This document shows, in pieces, positions 25,298-34,122 of a stretch of 64,000 nt of DNA. The DNA comes from Scilla litardierei (lineage: Eukaryota; Streptophyta; Magnoliopsida; Asparagales; Asparagaceae). The position numbers and the translations under genes are program-made. The stretch's first letter is position 1, and each line of letters opens with the position of its first letter. The stretch spans positions 135,296,448 through 135,360,447 of the forward strand of contig CM061136.1 of the NCBI GenBank assembly GCA_030789695.1. The letters are read 5' to 3'. The notes beneath the pieces were generated by a model that was given only the letters and a program-made list of their open reading frames with translations, ran no database searches and was not told the DNA's origin.

Positions 25298-25934
25298 GGG
25301 GGGGGGGGGGGGGGGGGGGGGATGAAAAATGAAGACTCAAATCAAAGAATAATCAATTTCGAAGACACCTACATGACAAATGACAAAGTACAAAGTAATT
25401 TCCTAGGTTACAAATATATCAACGATAACATAATGACAGAATAAGCAAATTTTATCAAATAGATAAAGGTTGGAAAAAAAATCTAGTATGAAAAAGAAAA
25501 TAAGTGCAAAGAACACTATGGATGATAGAGTGAACTATTTAACATTATCAAGGAATCAGTAAAGAACGTGGAACACAACCAAATGACAAAATACACTAAA
25601 AATAACCTTTTTGGCATTATATCAAACACCGTGAAGGGAACAAGCATTGCAGAGCAAACAGAAACATCTCCAGGTACAGAATGCACTAAAAATCAGATTT
25701 TTACGAGATTAAACAAAAACAACAACGAGCAATCAAGCTCCAAGAGATCAAAGCTAGCACCTTCATCGATTGGCCAACGTCGGGGAACCGAATCTTGACA
25801 CCGATGCCGGCACCGGCGACGGCGGAGGCGTTCTTGTCAGATTGTATCTCTTTCGGGATCGACATCTCCAAACCATAAGGATCCAATAACACCAGAAGCT
25901 GCTTTTTCTTCTGGGATTCTGATTGCAAATCCAT
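12763..25934 (-). CDS. BTL1: Mitochondrial adenine nucleotide transporter, BTL1-like (mitochondrial carrier family)
   Basis: The joined exons are 25934-25761, 24017-23923, 19002-18675, 16276-16039 and 13013-12763 on the minus strand. They give 1086 bp with one open frame of 361 residues. All introns are GT-AG and codons split consistently across junctions. The protein has the three-repeat carrier fold. The signature P-x-[DE]-x-x-[RK] appears as PLETIR (85-90), PLEVIK (194-199) and PLEVAR (288-293). The sequence strongly resembles plant BTL1 (At3g20240-type), annotated as a probable mitochondrial ADP/ATP or adenine-nucleotide exchanger of the inner membrane; this is from memory of the family. 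Length is close to the family norm. The N-terminal 58 residues are the variable part. About 12 kb of intron separates the exons, including a gag-only retroelement in intron 2, yet splice sites and frame are intact, so the gene is probably functional. Confidence 0.93.
13014..16038 (-). other. BTL1-like intron 4
   Basis: A 3025-bp AT-rich intron. A short AGCTAGCAAGCTAGCAAGC microrepeat lies near 14635 and loosely repeated GTTCATATTCAGTTT-like sequence at 15190-15280. No complete transposon or gene was recognised. Confidence 0.75.
16039..16276 (-). CDS. BTL1: BTL1-like exon 4 (residues 200-279)
   Basis: A 238-bp exon between ATATTGCAG and GTACTTTGTC completes repeat 2 (GLYAGLSPTLMGMLPYSTCY) and begins repeat 3. 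It ends with the first base of a glycine codon. Confidence 0.93.
16670..16800. repeat. Diverged tandem duplication, about 67 bp
   Basis: CCATTCTTTATAGTCA recurs at about 16672 and 16739, each time followed by GAGATAAATTA and TAATCAAAA-CCCCTA blocks. Confidence 0.65.
17283..17327. repeat. Homopolymer C tract, 45 bases
   Basis: An unbroken C45 run between GTGGTGTGGA and GCGGAGACACC in intron 3. On the transcribed strand it is G45. The exact length is doubtful in any assembly. Confidence 0.9.
18675..19002 (-). CDS. BTL1: BTL1-like exon 3 (residues 90-199)
   Basis: A 328-bp exon between TGCATGCAG and GTAACTTATG carries the rest of repeat 1 (GLWAGNTINMIRIIPTQ) and the start of repeat 2, ending at the second signature HPLEVIK. 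Confidence 0.93.
20007..20367 (+). repeat. 5' LTR of the gag-only element
   Basis: A 361-bp LTR with a C run and CACACA near its start (20025-20050), ATAAAAGTTCAGATCTACTT near its end, and TG/CA termini. Confidence 0.9.
20464..20691 (+). CDS. Gag N-terminal fragment of the gag-only element
   Basis: A 75-residue frame, MTGNEEAIKKLTASIDQL, looks like a short coiled coil and is typical of the start of a gypsy gag. It ends at a stop before a GC-rich stretch (20820-21130). It probably belongs to the same original gag as 21471-22193. Confidence 0.55.
   Translation: MTGNEEAIKKLTASIDQLTANQAKHEEQFAQLIFQLAANAGKEGKEDGNPRSTIKAPPLDNGKEKTELFDVDLAH
21471..22193 (+). CDS. Ty3/gypsy-type gag with zinc knuckle
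   Basis: A 240-residue frame with a retrotransposon gag domain (LDGKALAWFQW, MVERFRDPHLGN, SLRQESTLQDYLERFETLS) and a C-terminal zinc knuckle CFRCDERFTPGHHC, immediately followed by a stop. In autonomous relatives, protease and reverse transcriptase follow the knuckle; here only about 155 bp separates the stop from the 3' LTR. Gag would bind element RNA and form particles, with polymerase supplied in trans. Confidence 0.85.
   Translation: MDRLRKLKIPIFDMVDPVSWVYRAERFLRVVRMTDEQKLEVTGICLDGKALAWFQWKDARRHFRSCEEIRNQMVERFRDPHLGNVREQFLSLRQESTLQDYLERFETLSRQVHGVTDETMESTFMKWLKTTIRAAVRMQKPQRLMEAMEYAQIAENCQLGERKARDGWSGPASRSVPIATGEQKATIGTDEASTEKTGKQSSAPPTGGQFQRMTDVEMRKTRQKELCFRCDERFTPGHHC
22348..22691 (+). 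repeat. 3' LTR of the gag-only element
   Basis: A 344-bp LTR matching 20007-20367 with small indels, chiefly a shorter C run and loss of the CACACA stretch. Confidence 0.9.
23923..24017 (-). CDS. BTL1: BTL1-like exon 2 (residues 59-90)
   Basis: A 95-bp exon between ATGCAG and GTGCATTCC encodes FFRTREVGEFISGALAG and the first carrier signature PLETIR, with the arginine codon split 2+1 over the next intron. It is short but required for the frame and matches the family. Confidence 0.92.
24018..25760 (-). other. BTL1-like intron 1, with microsatellites
   Basis: A 1743-bp intron. A 23-bp direct repeat TAACAAAGGTTGATGAACAT (25086 and 25142) brackets CACCCA-type repeats at 25110-25190. A GT run followed by 24 G lies at 25268-25321. 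No gene seen. Confidence 0.8.
25268..25321. repeat. (GT)n followed by G24
   Basis: About 15 GT units lead into TT and then 24 consecutive G (25298-25321). Confidence 0.9.
25761..25934 (-). CDS. BTL1: BTL1-like exon 1 (residues 1-58)
   Basis: Starts at the ATG 25934-25932 (MDLQSESQKKKQ) and ends ATGAAG before GTGCTAGC, phase 0. It encodes the poorly conserved N-terminus ending IRFPDVGQSMK. No upstream in-frame ATG with family-like sequence is apparent. Confidence 0.85.
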
Positions 25935-26165
25935 TGTATCTGCCGTTTGAATACCTTCTATTTTTGCGAAAAAAGGAGGGGAAATATATATAGATATATA
26001 TAGAATCAATGTGATGAGATAAAGATCAAAGGATTTGAAATCCGCGAGATTAGGCAGAGGCTTTTGGCATTGTGCAGCGCACCGGCAGAAAATTTCAAAC
26101 TTTAAAAGGGAAACAAAATAATAAAGGGAGATTTTTTTTCTTTATATATATATATATTTTCCAAG
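25935..26165 (-). promoter_or_regulatory. 5' UTR and probable core promoter of the BTL1-like gene
   Basis: Upstream of the start codon on the minus strand lie two AT-rich TATA-like runs: 25984-26002 and 26138-26158 (alternating TA). The distal run, about 205 nt before the ATG, is the better TATA box for a gene with a normal 5' UTR. The transcription start was not determined. Confidence 0.4.
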
Positions 26166-26440
26166 TTTTCGATTTTTTTCCAGTCGTTTGGTGAGATATT
26201 TGGCTCTCTTTTAAATCTGTTTATTTATTATTTATTTTCGTTCCCCCGTACACCTATGAGTCTTTGGTGGGGTCCACTTTGGTATGGGCCGACCGGATTA
26301 GGGTTTGCTTTTCTCGAGAACAAAAGCGCGGTGCCGTATGGCACTTTCAAGCGGGGCTGCAACGTCACAATATCTGACCGGGTGGTGACGGGATCTTAGT
26401 CTAATCCAGTCGTAAGGGGACTCTTGTGCTGATTCTATTA

Positions 26441-26888
26441 GGGCCTGTTCTTCTGTAGGAATAGGAAAAATGGAATATGGAAAAGTTTGTATTCCAAGGA
26501 GAGAGAAACTGGAGTTTTGTGTTCTTTTCGGTGGAATAGAGTATGGAAAGTAGGGCTTGGAATAGAAAATGGGGTCCACATTCTATTATTGTGTTCTGTT
26601 GGGATTGGAGAGTTGGAATGAAAAAGTGGAAAGAGGATGAGTTGGAGGGGAGAGATAGAGAGAGATGAGATAGTGGGGCCCACCATTCCAAGGATTCTAT
26701 TGTATTCCAAGCAAAAAACTTGGAATACAAAAGTGCTCATCATTACCAAATTGGAATAGCCACGTAGGATTCTATTCCACGCCCAAAAGAACAACCGCTT
26801 GGAATACAAACTTGGAATAGGATGAATAGTGCATGAATAGTGTCCATATTCCCATTCCAGCCCCTATTCTTGGCAAAAGAACATGCCC
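26441..26888. mobile_element. Tourist-like (PIF/Harbinger) MITE upstream of the BTL1-like gene
   Basis: A 448-bp element begins GGGCCTGTTCTTCTG and ends CAAAAGAACATGCCC, forming terminal inverted repeats. It is flanked by TTA duplications at 26438-26440 and 26889-26891. The interior is full of TTGGAATA / TATTCCAA units in both orientations and codes for nothing. It lies about 0.5 kb upstream of the start codon and so could affect the promoter. Confidence 0.85.
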
Positions 26889-26929
26889 TTATACAAATGA
26901 GAGCTGCAGACTGTTTTGTCTTTGTCCGT

Positions 26930-27760
26930 CAGCAGAGTTCGTCCTGGTCACAAGCTGATTGGGACAAACCAAGCTGATTAGGACTGGTGTTTTGGGCTTT
27001 GTTTTGGGGTGCTTTTATCCCCGACGTTACCAACACACACCTACAATTCTCACTCATTTTCGGTTACGCGTGTGCACCGCATCCTGTTCATAGGGTTGTT
27101 TTTTTTCCCATCGGGCACTTTGTGCACGGGTTTTCCTAGTCTATATTACATTTTAGGGCTGCTGACTGGGTTTGTCCCAATCACATGTCCAGTCACAAGC
27201 TGACTGGGACAAACCCAACCCAGTCAGCAACCCCCCCAAAAAAATCCCCCAAACCCATTATTTACATGGCTGCCATTCCCCCCAAAACCCCAAAAAAACA
27301 CCCCCATAAGCCACTTATTTACGTGTTTGCATTTTGCACCATAACCCCCCCGACGATACTGACATGCCCACCCGCACTTCTCTCTCCTTTTCGGTTGCGC
27401 GCGTGTGCTGCATCCTGTTCGTGGGAGTGTTTTGACGTTGTACACTGTGTGCACGGGTTATTCAATACCCACACTCACGCCCACTCTTTCCATTTGCACC
27501 CGGTTTTGCACCCGTGAGAACCCCGTCTGGGGCCCGTGCCCTGGTTGTGTGAGGGGATTTTTGGGTGACGATGCAATATGTACATGTTATTTCTAGTCTA
27601 CTATAGAAAAGAGGGAGTTTGTTCACGGTAAGACTATAGCTAGGACAAACCAGTGGGTAAATTGGTGGCCAGGAATTGGCCACCTCGGTAGGTGGACCAC
27701 ACCTCCCCTCCTTAAAACCCCCTTTGCACCTTAAACCTAACCCAGTCACACACCCACGGT
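26930..27760. repeat. Unclassified repeat region with internal duplication and inverted repeat
   Basis: A segment near 27055-27130 (TTTTCGGTTACGCGTGTGC, then CATCCTGTTC and GTGCACGGG) recurs in diverged form at 27389-27470. An inverted repeat at about 27165-27230 pairs GCTGACTGGGTTTGTCCCA with TGGGACAAACCC-ACCCAGTCAGC, and related words occur at 26945-26980. It looks like transposon-derived DNA of unknown class. No gene seen. Confidence 0.5.
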
Positions 27761-27761
27761 T

Positions 27762-28902
27762 TTGTTGGCCTACTTAGCCCACTAACTAGGTCATACATTT
27801 AATTTTGATGATGACAAACAAGTTATGTTGTACTAATAATTTCATTAAGTGATTTCAGGTACAATATGCAAAAGAAATTGTTTGTACAAAAGAAAAAGAA
27901 TGTGAGGATAACTGTGCAACAGAAATTAAAAAAGAGTTCTACGTCATCCACAATTATCCATGCACCATGAAGATGAAAATTTCACTAAGTCAAAAATTGA
28001 AGATTTGATTGGATTCAAAAGGAGTTTTATCTAATGATGAGTCTTATCTTCAATAGGATTTGACTAAGTCAAAGATTGAAAATTAGATTGGATTCAAAAG
28101 GAGTTTTATCTAATGAGGAGTCATATCTTTAGTAGGATTTTCCTAAATCAAAGATTGAAGATTTGATTGGATTCAAAAGGAGTTTTATCTAATGAAGAGT
28201 CATATCTTTAGTAGGATTTTCCTAAGTTAAAGATTGAAGATTTGATTGGATTCAAAAGGAGTTTTATCTAATGAAGAGTCATATCTTTAGTAGGATTTTC
28301 CAAAGTCAAAGATTGAAAATTTGATTGGATTAAAAAGGAGTTTTACTTAATGAGAAGTCCTATCTTCAATAGGATTTGACTAAGTCAAAGATTGAAAATT
28401 TTATTGAAGAATTGATGGAAGATTTGAAGACTAAGTATTCTAATTGAAGAGAAACCCATATATAAGACCCCTCCCTTGGAGAAGAATCTCATGACATCCT
28501 TTTGAACCAAAATATTCAGAGATTAACCATCCTCCTTCCAAGGCCGAATTTCCTCCTCCAATCTTCAAAGAGATCATCAAAGTTCGCAGGAAGAAGGAGT
28601 TCGACAGACGACGCTTAAAAGTGCATAACTTTTGATCCAAAACTCTGATTAACGAACCGTTTGCATCTGGACGACCACAACTTCATGTTCTACACAACGG
28701 CGATATTTTTCTTCTGCTCAGCCAACAAGCACTGATCCAAATTTTGTAGTCTGTACAGAACAGTCCCTGGAGATTTTAGAATTGTGCAGCGAACTTCAGA
28801 AGCCTATATCTTTTGATCCAGATATCGGATTGACGAGCTGTTTTCACCTACGCGATCATGATATCATAGTATACATCACAGTGATATCTCTCTGGTTTTT
28901 TA
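27762..28902 (+). mobile_element. SIRE-like LTR, truncated
   Basis: Begins TGTTGGCCTACTTAGCCC with AATTTTGATGATGACAAACA shortly after, as in SIRE-type LTR starts. A TATA box (CATATATAAGACC) lies near 28448-28460. The expected CTATTCACCCCC end is missing; different sequence starts at 28903. Contains the 79-bp array. Boundaries on the right are approximate. Confidence 0.5.
27987..28420. repeat. Tandem array with an exact 79-bp period
   Basis: Units start at 27987, 28066, 28145, 28224, 28303 and (partial) 28382, always 79 bp apart. Each holds TTGGATTCAAAAGGAGTTTT and a TCTTTAGTAGGATT-like block. Substitutions occur but no indels between units. Confidence 0.93.
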
Positions 28903-29235
28903 CTGTCACGCTCCGCTCCCCAGGATACCTGGGAAGTACAAAATTTTCACACGACCCTGTGAGGCAGGGCGTGACAATTGGTGGCCTATGTAGGTCCCTG
29001 CACTACGATGAGCCTAAGGATAGTACAAATAATGTTCCGGTGTGATTGAGGTAGAATAGTACTAAGGAGGGTAGATGGACTTAGAGTCTAGAAGCAGCCA
29101 TCCCTAGTCTAAACCCCCCAGGGGTGGTATCATGTGTACCTAGTCTACTAGGTGTATGTTGGTAGAAGTGTGTGACTATGGTGTGAATGTAATATTTTGT
29201 TTGAATGTGTGTGAAATCTTATGTGTGTGTCATGA

Positions 29236-29349
<114 letters not shown>

Positions 29350-29985
29350 GCATATGGTGTTGGTCATATCATGGTAACTACCTTGTCTTGAATGTAGTAG
29401 TGAATATGCTAGTGCTAGTGGTTATTTTATTAAATATTGTATTGGATATACTGTATCGATGGTAATAAAGCTATTGGGGTGGATAAATCGTATGTATCTT
29501 GTAATACCTATTGTGATGCATGGTTGGATATGTGAATATTTGGATGCATATGGTAGACATGTATCAAGATCTATATGTGAATGTGTGATCGATGGTTGTA
29601 AGTGTATGTATAATGTATAGGCTATTGTAGTGGATCTTAGATATTATAGGGACTAGTGTAGTAGATGGTGTATTGACGTGTATGTAATATTGATTGCATA
29701 TTGTAGTAAATGGAATATTGTAGTGTTATTGCATGATAAGTGTGGTGTCTTCTTAGTAGTGCTATTGTTTTGATATTACTATAGGTTGGTATTAGGGGTG
29801 TATTCTTAGTGATTCTTAGTGCATATTATGTGTATATTATCAAGAAGGGGTTTTGTGCTTTTGGTATAGTAAAATGGACTATTGGATTGACTATTTTATA
29901 GTGTATGTGGGTGTGTGTACCAATGTACGCCTCATTGGTTGTATATATCTACGTGTAGTAGAATATGAGTGTACTAGTCATAACT

Positions 29986-30001
29986 CGTGCCCGCGGGCAC
30001 G
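29986..30001. repeat. Perfect 16-bp GC palindrome
   Basis: CGTGCCCGCGGGCACG is self-complementary over its whole length, within otherwise AT-rich sequence. Possibly the end of a small transposon; not classified. Confidence 0.7.
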
Positions 30002-30975
30002 GTTCATTTAAGCTTTTCACCCGCGAAATTTTTATTCCCCAAAAAATTATTTTCACATCCAAAATTTAAAAGAACAAATTAGCATAAAAAAATTTAGTGG
30101 CACGGGCACCTTTGGCGTGGACGCCTTCGGCGCGGAACAACAAATTAGTATAAAAAAATTTAGCAGGCTATAATGCTCTGCGTAGCTACTGCACAAGTAC
30201 TAGAGGGGGGTGAATAGTACTTTAAAATAATCAACAGTGTTATTCCTAATTATTGTGCAAAACACAAACAACAATGCGGCATAACTACAAACAACAAGAA
30301 TAAAAGACAATGCAAACAATCGATATAACGGGTTCGGATCCACCCAAGTCTCCCCGACTTGTTCCCGGTGATCCTACGTCCCAACCACCCGGATCCCCTC
30401 CGGATACTTGAGTTAGAAACCACTAACCCAAGTTTTGCACTATGAAATTCTTGTAGAAAAACCTCTACAAGACCAAATCATACACAAAACGAAATATGAC
30501 TCCCACAACCCGGGATCACACACTTCTCTCACAACCGAGAGAACAACTTGCAAAATCAATGTAAATGAAACAATGAAATACTTACTAACAAAATCTTATA
30601 CCTTGAGTAAACTTACAATTTTAGGGCAAGAAGGATTTTGAAGGAGAAGAAGGCACCAAACCCTAGCTCCAAGAAGTTGACCAGTGATCACTCCATATTT
30701 TACACCTTTTTTCTGCTAGTTTGCATGCCATTTAGATCGACCATATCACGTTTTTCACGATTATTCGACAATATTGCGATGCTTTTCACGATTTCTTGTT
30801 TTTGTCGTATTTCAGGAGATTTGGAGCGATTTGGAGTGATTCTGAGATGCACCCACTCCGGAGTGTCACCCGTGACTCTTTTGAGGGGAATTCTGCGATT
30901 GGAGAGGAGTGGAAGAAGAAAGAACGTCGTAGGAGCGACGAGCAAGCAAAAATACGAAGATTGGGCATTTTCAGC

Positions 30976-31380
30976 ATGTCACTCGGCCGAGTGAAGGAGT
31001 CACTCGGCCGAGCATCGACAGCCCGCTCGGCCGGCCAGATCGAACACGCAACAGACTCCATATCAGCGTGTACTCCGCCGAGCATCGCCAGACCACTCGG
31101 CCGAGCACGGATACACCACTCGCCCGAGTGGCATCAAGACGACGGCAACCAAAATTCCCAAGTTACTGTAATCCGTCAGTCAGCCCCGAGTTCCGACTCG
31201 GCCGAGTGAAGAAATCCCATCGGCCGAGTGAAGAAAGTCACTCAGCCGAGTGACTCCCGAGGAGATGACCCCCAAAAGTCCAGACTTACTGGAATCCGTC
31301 AGGGTCCGTCACTCGGTCGAGTGACATTTGTCACTCGGTCGAGTGACATTTGTCACTCGGTCGAGTGAGCCGCCGAGTGA
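30976..31380. repeat. CACTCGGCCGAGTG palindrome array in the Athila 5' LTR
   Basis: About 12 copies of the 14-bp palindrome or close variants (CGGTCGAG, CGGCCGAGCA) in 405 bp. The last three, at 31310, 31332 and 31354, form a 22-bp tandem array (CACTCGGTCGAGTGACATTT). Confidence 0.9.
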
Positions 31381-31869
31381 CAAATTTTAGGAGAGCTGCC
31401 TGTAGCGTAAAGTGCGATTTTCAAGCTGCGCAGGGGCAATTTTGTCACAGTTTTTTGGGCAATTTTGGGGGGTATTTAACCCCAGTTTTTAACCTAGTTT
31501 AGGAGAGCTTTTTCATAGTTTTTGCAGCCTTTTTAGAATACTTTTCAGGAGATTAGATTTGGTTCTTTGGAGAGAAATAAAAGTGTTAATTTGTTGGATG
31601 CTATTGGAACTTCATTGGTTTGTCTCTCTTTCTATCAAAAATCTCATTTTTATTGATATATTGTGTATTGCAATGATTTCTATTGATATTTCTATTGAAT
31701 TTCTAATGATTTGCATTATGAATAGTGAGTAGTTTTATCGTCTTAGGGCGTAGGGATGAACCCTACGAACCCTATTTCTAATTTGTGATGAATTGGTGAA
31801 ATTCTTGCTAGAATTGATTAGGGTTAGTTTGGGATCGATTTAATAAGAATAGCTAGGGATTCATACCGA

Positions 31870-32165
31870 TTGGGATTTGCAAGAGATTGGATCCCAAATC
31901 GATAGGAAGCCCTAGAAATTCGAATTGGGTTATAATTGGATTTCTCTAGGATTGGTTTGCAAGAGATTGAACCAATACTAGTGTTTTCGATTGTAATTCT
32001 ATACCAATACCCGTTTGCAAGAAATTGGACGTGTAGGAACTATCCCAACCTAGGTCGTAACTCGAGTTTGCACGAGAGTGGGCTCGAGATACGATTGAAC
32101 GATGATGTCGTCCTTAACGCTAGCTTGTTTAGGTTAGGGTTTGCAAGAGATTGGACCCTACCCTA
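31870..32165. repeat. Dispersed TTTGCAAGAGATTGGA repeats in the Athila LTR
   Basis: GGTTTGCAAGAGATTGGA and variants recur at about 31878, 31957, 32013 and 32139 here, in the 3' LTR at 58335-58620, and inverted in the LTR at 45017-47319 (45520-45810). Spacing is 50-130 bp. Confidence 0.75.
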
Positions 32166-32532
32166 GGTTTGCTATAGGCCGGCAATAGCGCGAGAGCGTG
32201 AGCTTGGTTCTACATTTAGTTGCGACTAGTTCACCTGAATTTCAAGTCTAGCAATTATGAAACATACGAATCACAATGTTGAGATACGGTTTGTAGCAGG
32301 GATTCCCTATCACTAGGCGTTTTTATTGATTTGGTATTTTCTTTATACAATTGAACGACTGTGACCGCTTTATTGCGAATATTTCTCGACTGTTCTTATA
32401 GCCAGGTGAATTGAAGAAGACACCATCATTTGCCCTCCTCGTGTTCGATACCCGCTCTCCGCTACACCGTGTGCTTGCGGTAAGACTAGCGAGTCTCGTC
32501 CCGGGTGTGTATCCGGGGCGCGATCATGTTTT

Positions 32533-32550
32533 TGGCGCCGTTGCCGGGGA
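32533..32550 (+). other. Primer-binding site of the Athila-like element
   Basis: TGGCGCCGTTGCCGGGGA, complementary to the 3' end of plant tRNA-Asp as known for Athila, six bases after the 5' LTR. Confidence 0.9.
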
Positions 32551-32666
32551 GGCGATAGTGTTTGATTTTACCTACCTAGCTATTTTTCTTTTTGTTTTAT
32601 TATTTCTATTTTTATTTTACCCTTCCTTTGTGCTAACTATTTCTTTGAAACTCTGTTTTTCCTTGC

Positions 32667-32966
32667 ATGAACACGAGATCCACAGCGGACCCCGAAGAAA
32701 TACTATACGATCCGGAGATCGAACGTACATTGAGGAGGATCCGAGCATAGAGGAGACTCGATACGGAAGGGAATTTTATGACCCATCCTGAGACAGCCGA
32801 AGAATTGGCGGCACGAATGGCGAGGATCATTTCCATTAGAGATAGGCTTCGGCCTAAGACTTCCTCCATGACCTCGTCCATAGCTATGCCAGAGTTGGCG
32901 GCCGACAAAAATTTCGAGTTGAAGACTGGATTGGTAGTTCTGATGCAGCAAGACCCTTTTCATAGG
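32667..32966 (+). pseudogene. Athila gag N-terminal part, cut off by the Tat-like insertion
   Basis: The frame starts at ATG 32667 (MNTRSTADPEEILYDPEIER), hits one TAG at 32748-32750, and continues to the family motif NFELKTG before the Tat-like element begins at 32967. The remainder of gag resumes at 49590 after the ATAGG duplication. Confidence 0.85.
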
Positions 32967-34087
32967 TGTTACGACCTAAAGATCGTAGGAATCCGACTCC
33001 CGCCCGGATCCGCTAACATACCCCATTAACTCGCCATATCACAAAAGGGCCGCCGCCCCGAAAATCCGGGGCATCATGGAGACAGGCGCGCCTTGCAGCG
33101 TTCCCCGAACCGGTCGAAGCGAACAGCCGCAGCCGGCCGAGGCGAACAACCGCAGCCGGCCGGGGCGAACGACCGCAGCCGCCCGACCCGCCGGGGTAGT
33201 GCGCTTGGGGACGCTTGGGTAGCTAGGCCAGGCCTATTGACCGGTGCGGACGTATCCCTCCGCACCAGCGGGCCGCACCCCATGACCAATCGGGACGGCC
33301 CGCCCGACTCCCGCGAACCGCGACGCCTAGAGTGACACTGCCCGGCCTTTAGTTCGTCGCTAGCGACAAACAGCCTAGGATAAGGACACGACTGACACAC
33401 ACGTCACCCGACCGTCTGACAAAGCACCCCCTAGCGGCTGAACCACCTGACAGCTGATGCTTTCGGCCCTGACACCCCGACAAAAGCGCCCTTTGGCCGT
33501 TGCGCCGCCTGACAAAAGCAGGTCAGGACCTCCTGTCCCCGAGGCCCTTATCCAAAGCTTCCGCAGACACACGCGCCAGCTCAGCACGCCTAGTCAGCAC
33601 CCGTCAGGTATAAATACCCCCATTCCTCTTACGGAAAGGGGGTTGGAGAATTCCCCCATTATTCGGTTATTCACACACGAGAGCTAAGGTCTTCCACATC
33701 TTTGCTCTCCCACCTAAAGCTCGTCACGGGCGGCGGACACACAGGGAGTCCGGCCGGCGTGTCTAGCCCCCGTTTTAAGCCTTATTACTGACTTAAGCAT
33801 CGGAGGGGCTAAGGGTTGAACCCCAACCCTGCCCTTCTGACGAGTTGTTCATGCTGCAGGAGAGCTTGTCCCTTGACCGGAGTCAGCGTCAGCCCCCTAC
33901 CGTCCGACCTTCCCCAACTACTTCCGGCGAGATTCGACCCCGTGGGCATCACCGGCGACGGATCCGACTTCTTCACCCCACTAATCACTTGTAAAACAGC
34001 CTACCTAACACCTCATTTCCATATAACCACCGTGCCCTTGGTTCCCCATAATACAAATTCATTGTACGCGAGTTCCACCTCGTAACA
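32967..34087 (+). repeat. Tat-like 5' LTR
   Basis: 1121 bp, TG/CA ends. A TATA box (GGTATAAATACC, near 33607-33618) lies about 470 bp before the LTR end. GC-rich CCGCAGCCGGCC subrepeats occur at 33125-33185. Confidence 0.95.
33607..33618 (+). promoter_or_regulatory. TATA box in the Tat-like 5' LTR
   Basis: GGTATAAATACC, a strong plant TATA context, in U3; the same site occurs in the 3' LTR near 49104-49115. Confidence 0.65.
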
Positions 34088-34088
34088 A

Positions 34089-34108
34089 TTGGCGCCGTCT
34101 GTGGGAAC
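34089..34108 (+). other. Primer-binding site of the Tat-like element
   Basis: TTGGCGCCGTCTGTGGGAAC directly after the 5' LTR, the motif used by Tat-lineage plant elements. Confidence 0.9.
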
Positions 34109-34122
34109 GAAGGGTCACACCC

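Larger units (their letters stand above)
30685..32526 (+). repeat. Athila-like 5' LTR
   Basis: 1842 bp, TG/CA ends, with a CTCGGCCGAG palindrome array at 30976-31380 and scattered TTTGCAAGAGATTGGA repeats at 31870-32160. The array has one more terminal repeat unit than the 3' LTR. Confidence 0.9.

Noticed and set aside
32633..33400. Overlapping open frames at the start of the Tat-like LTR
   Set aside because: They fall in LTR and Athila gag DNA in wrong frames; the same frames recur at the other LTR (48571-49582) because the LTRs are repeats.
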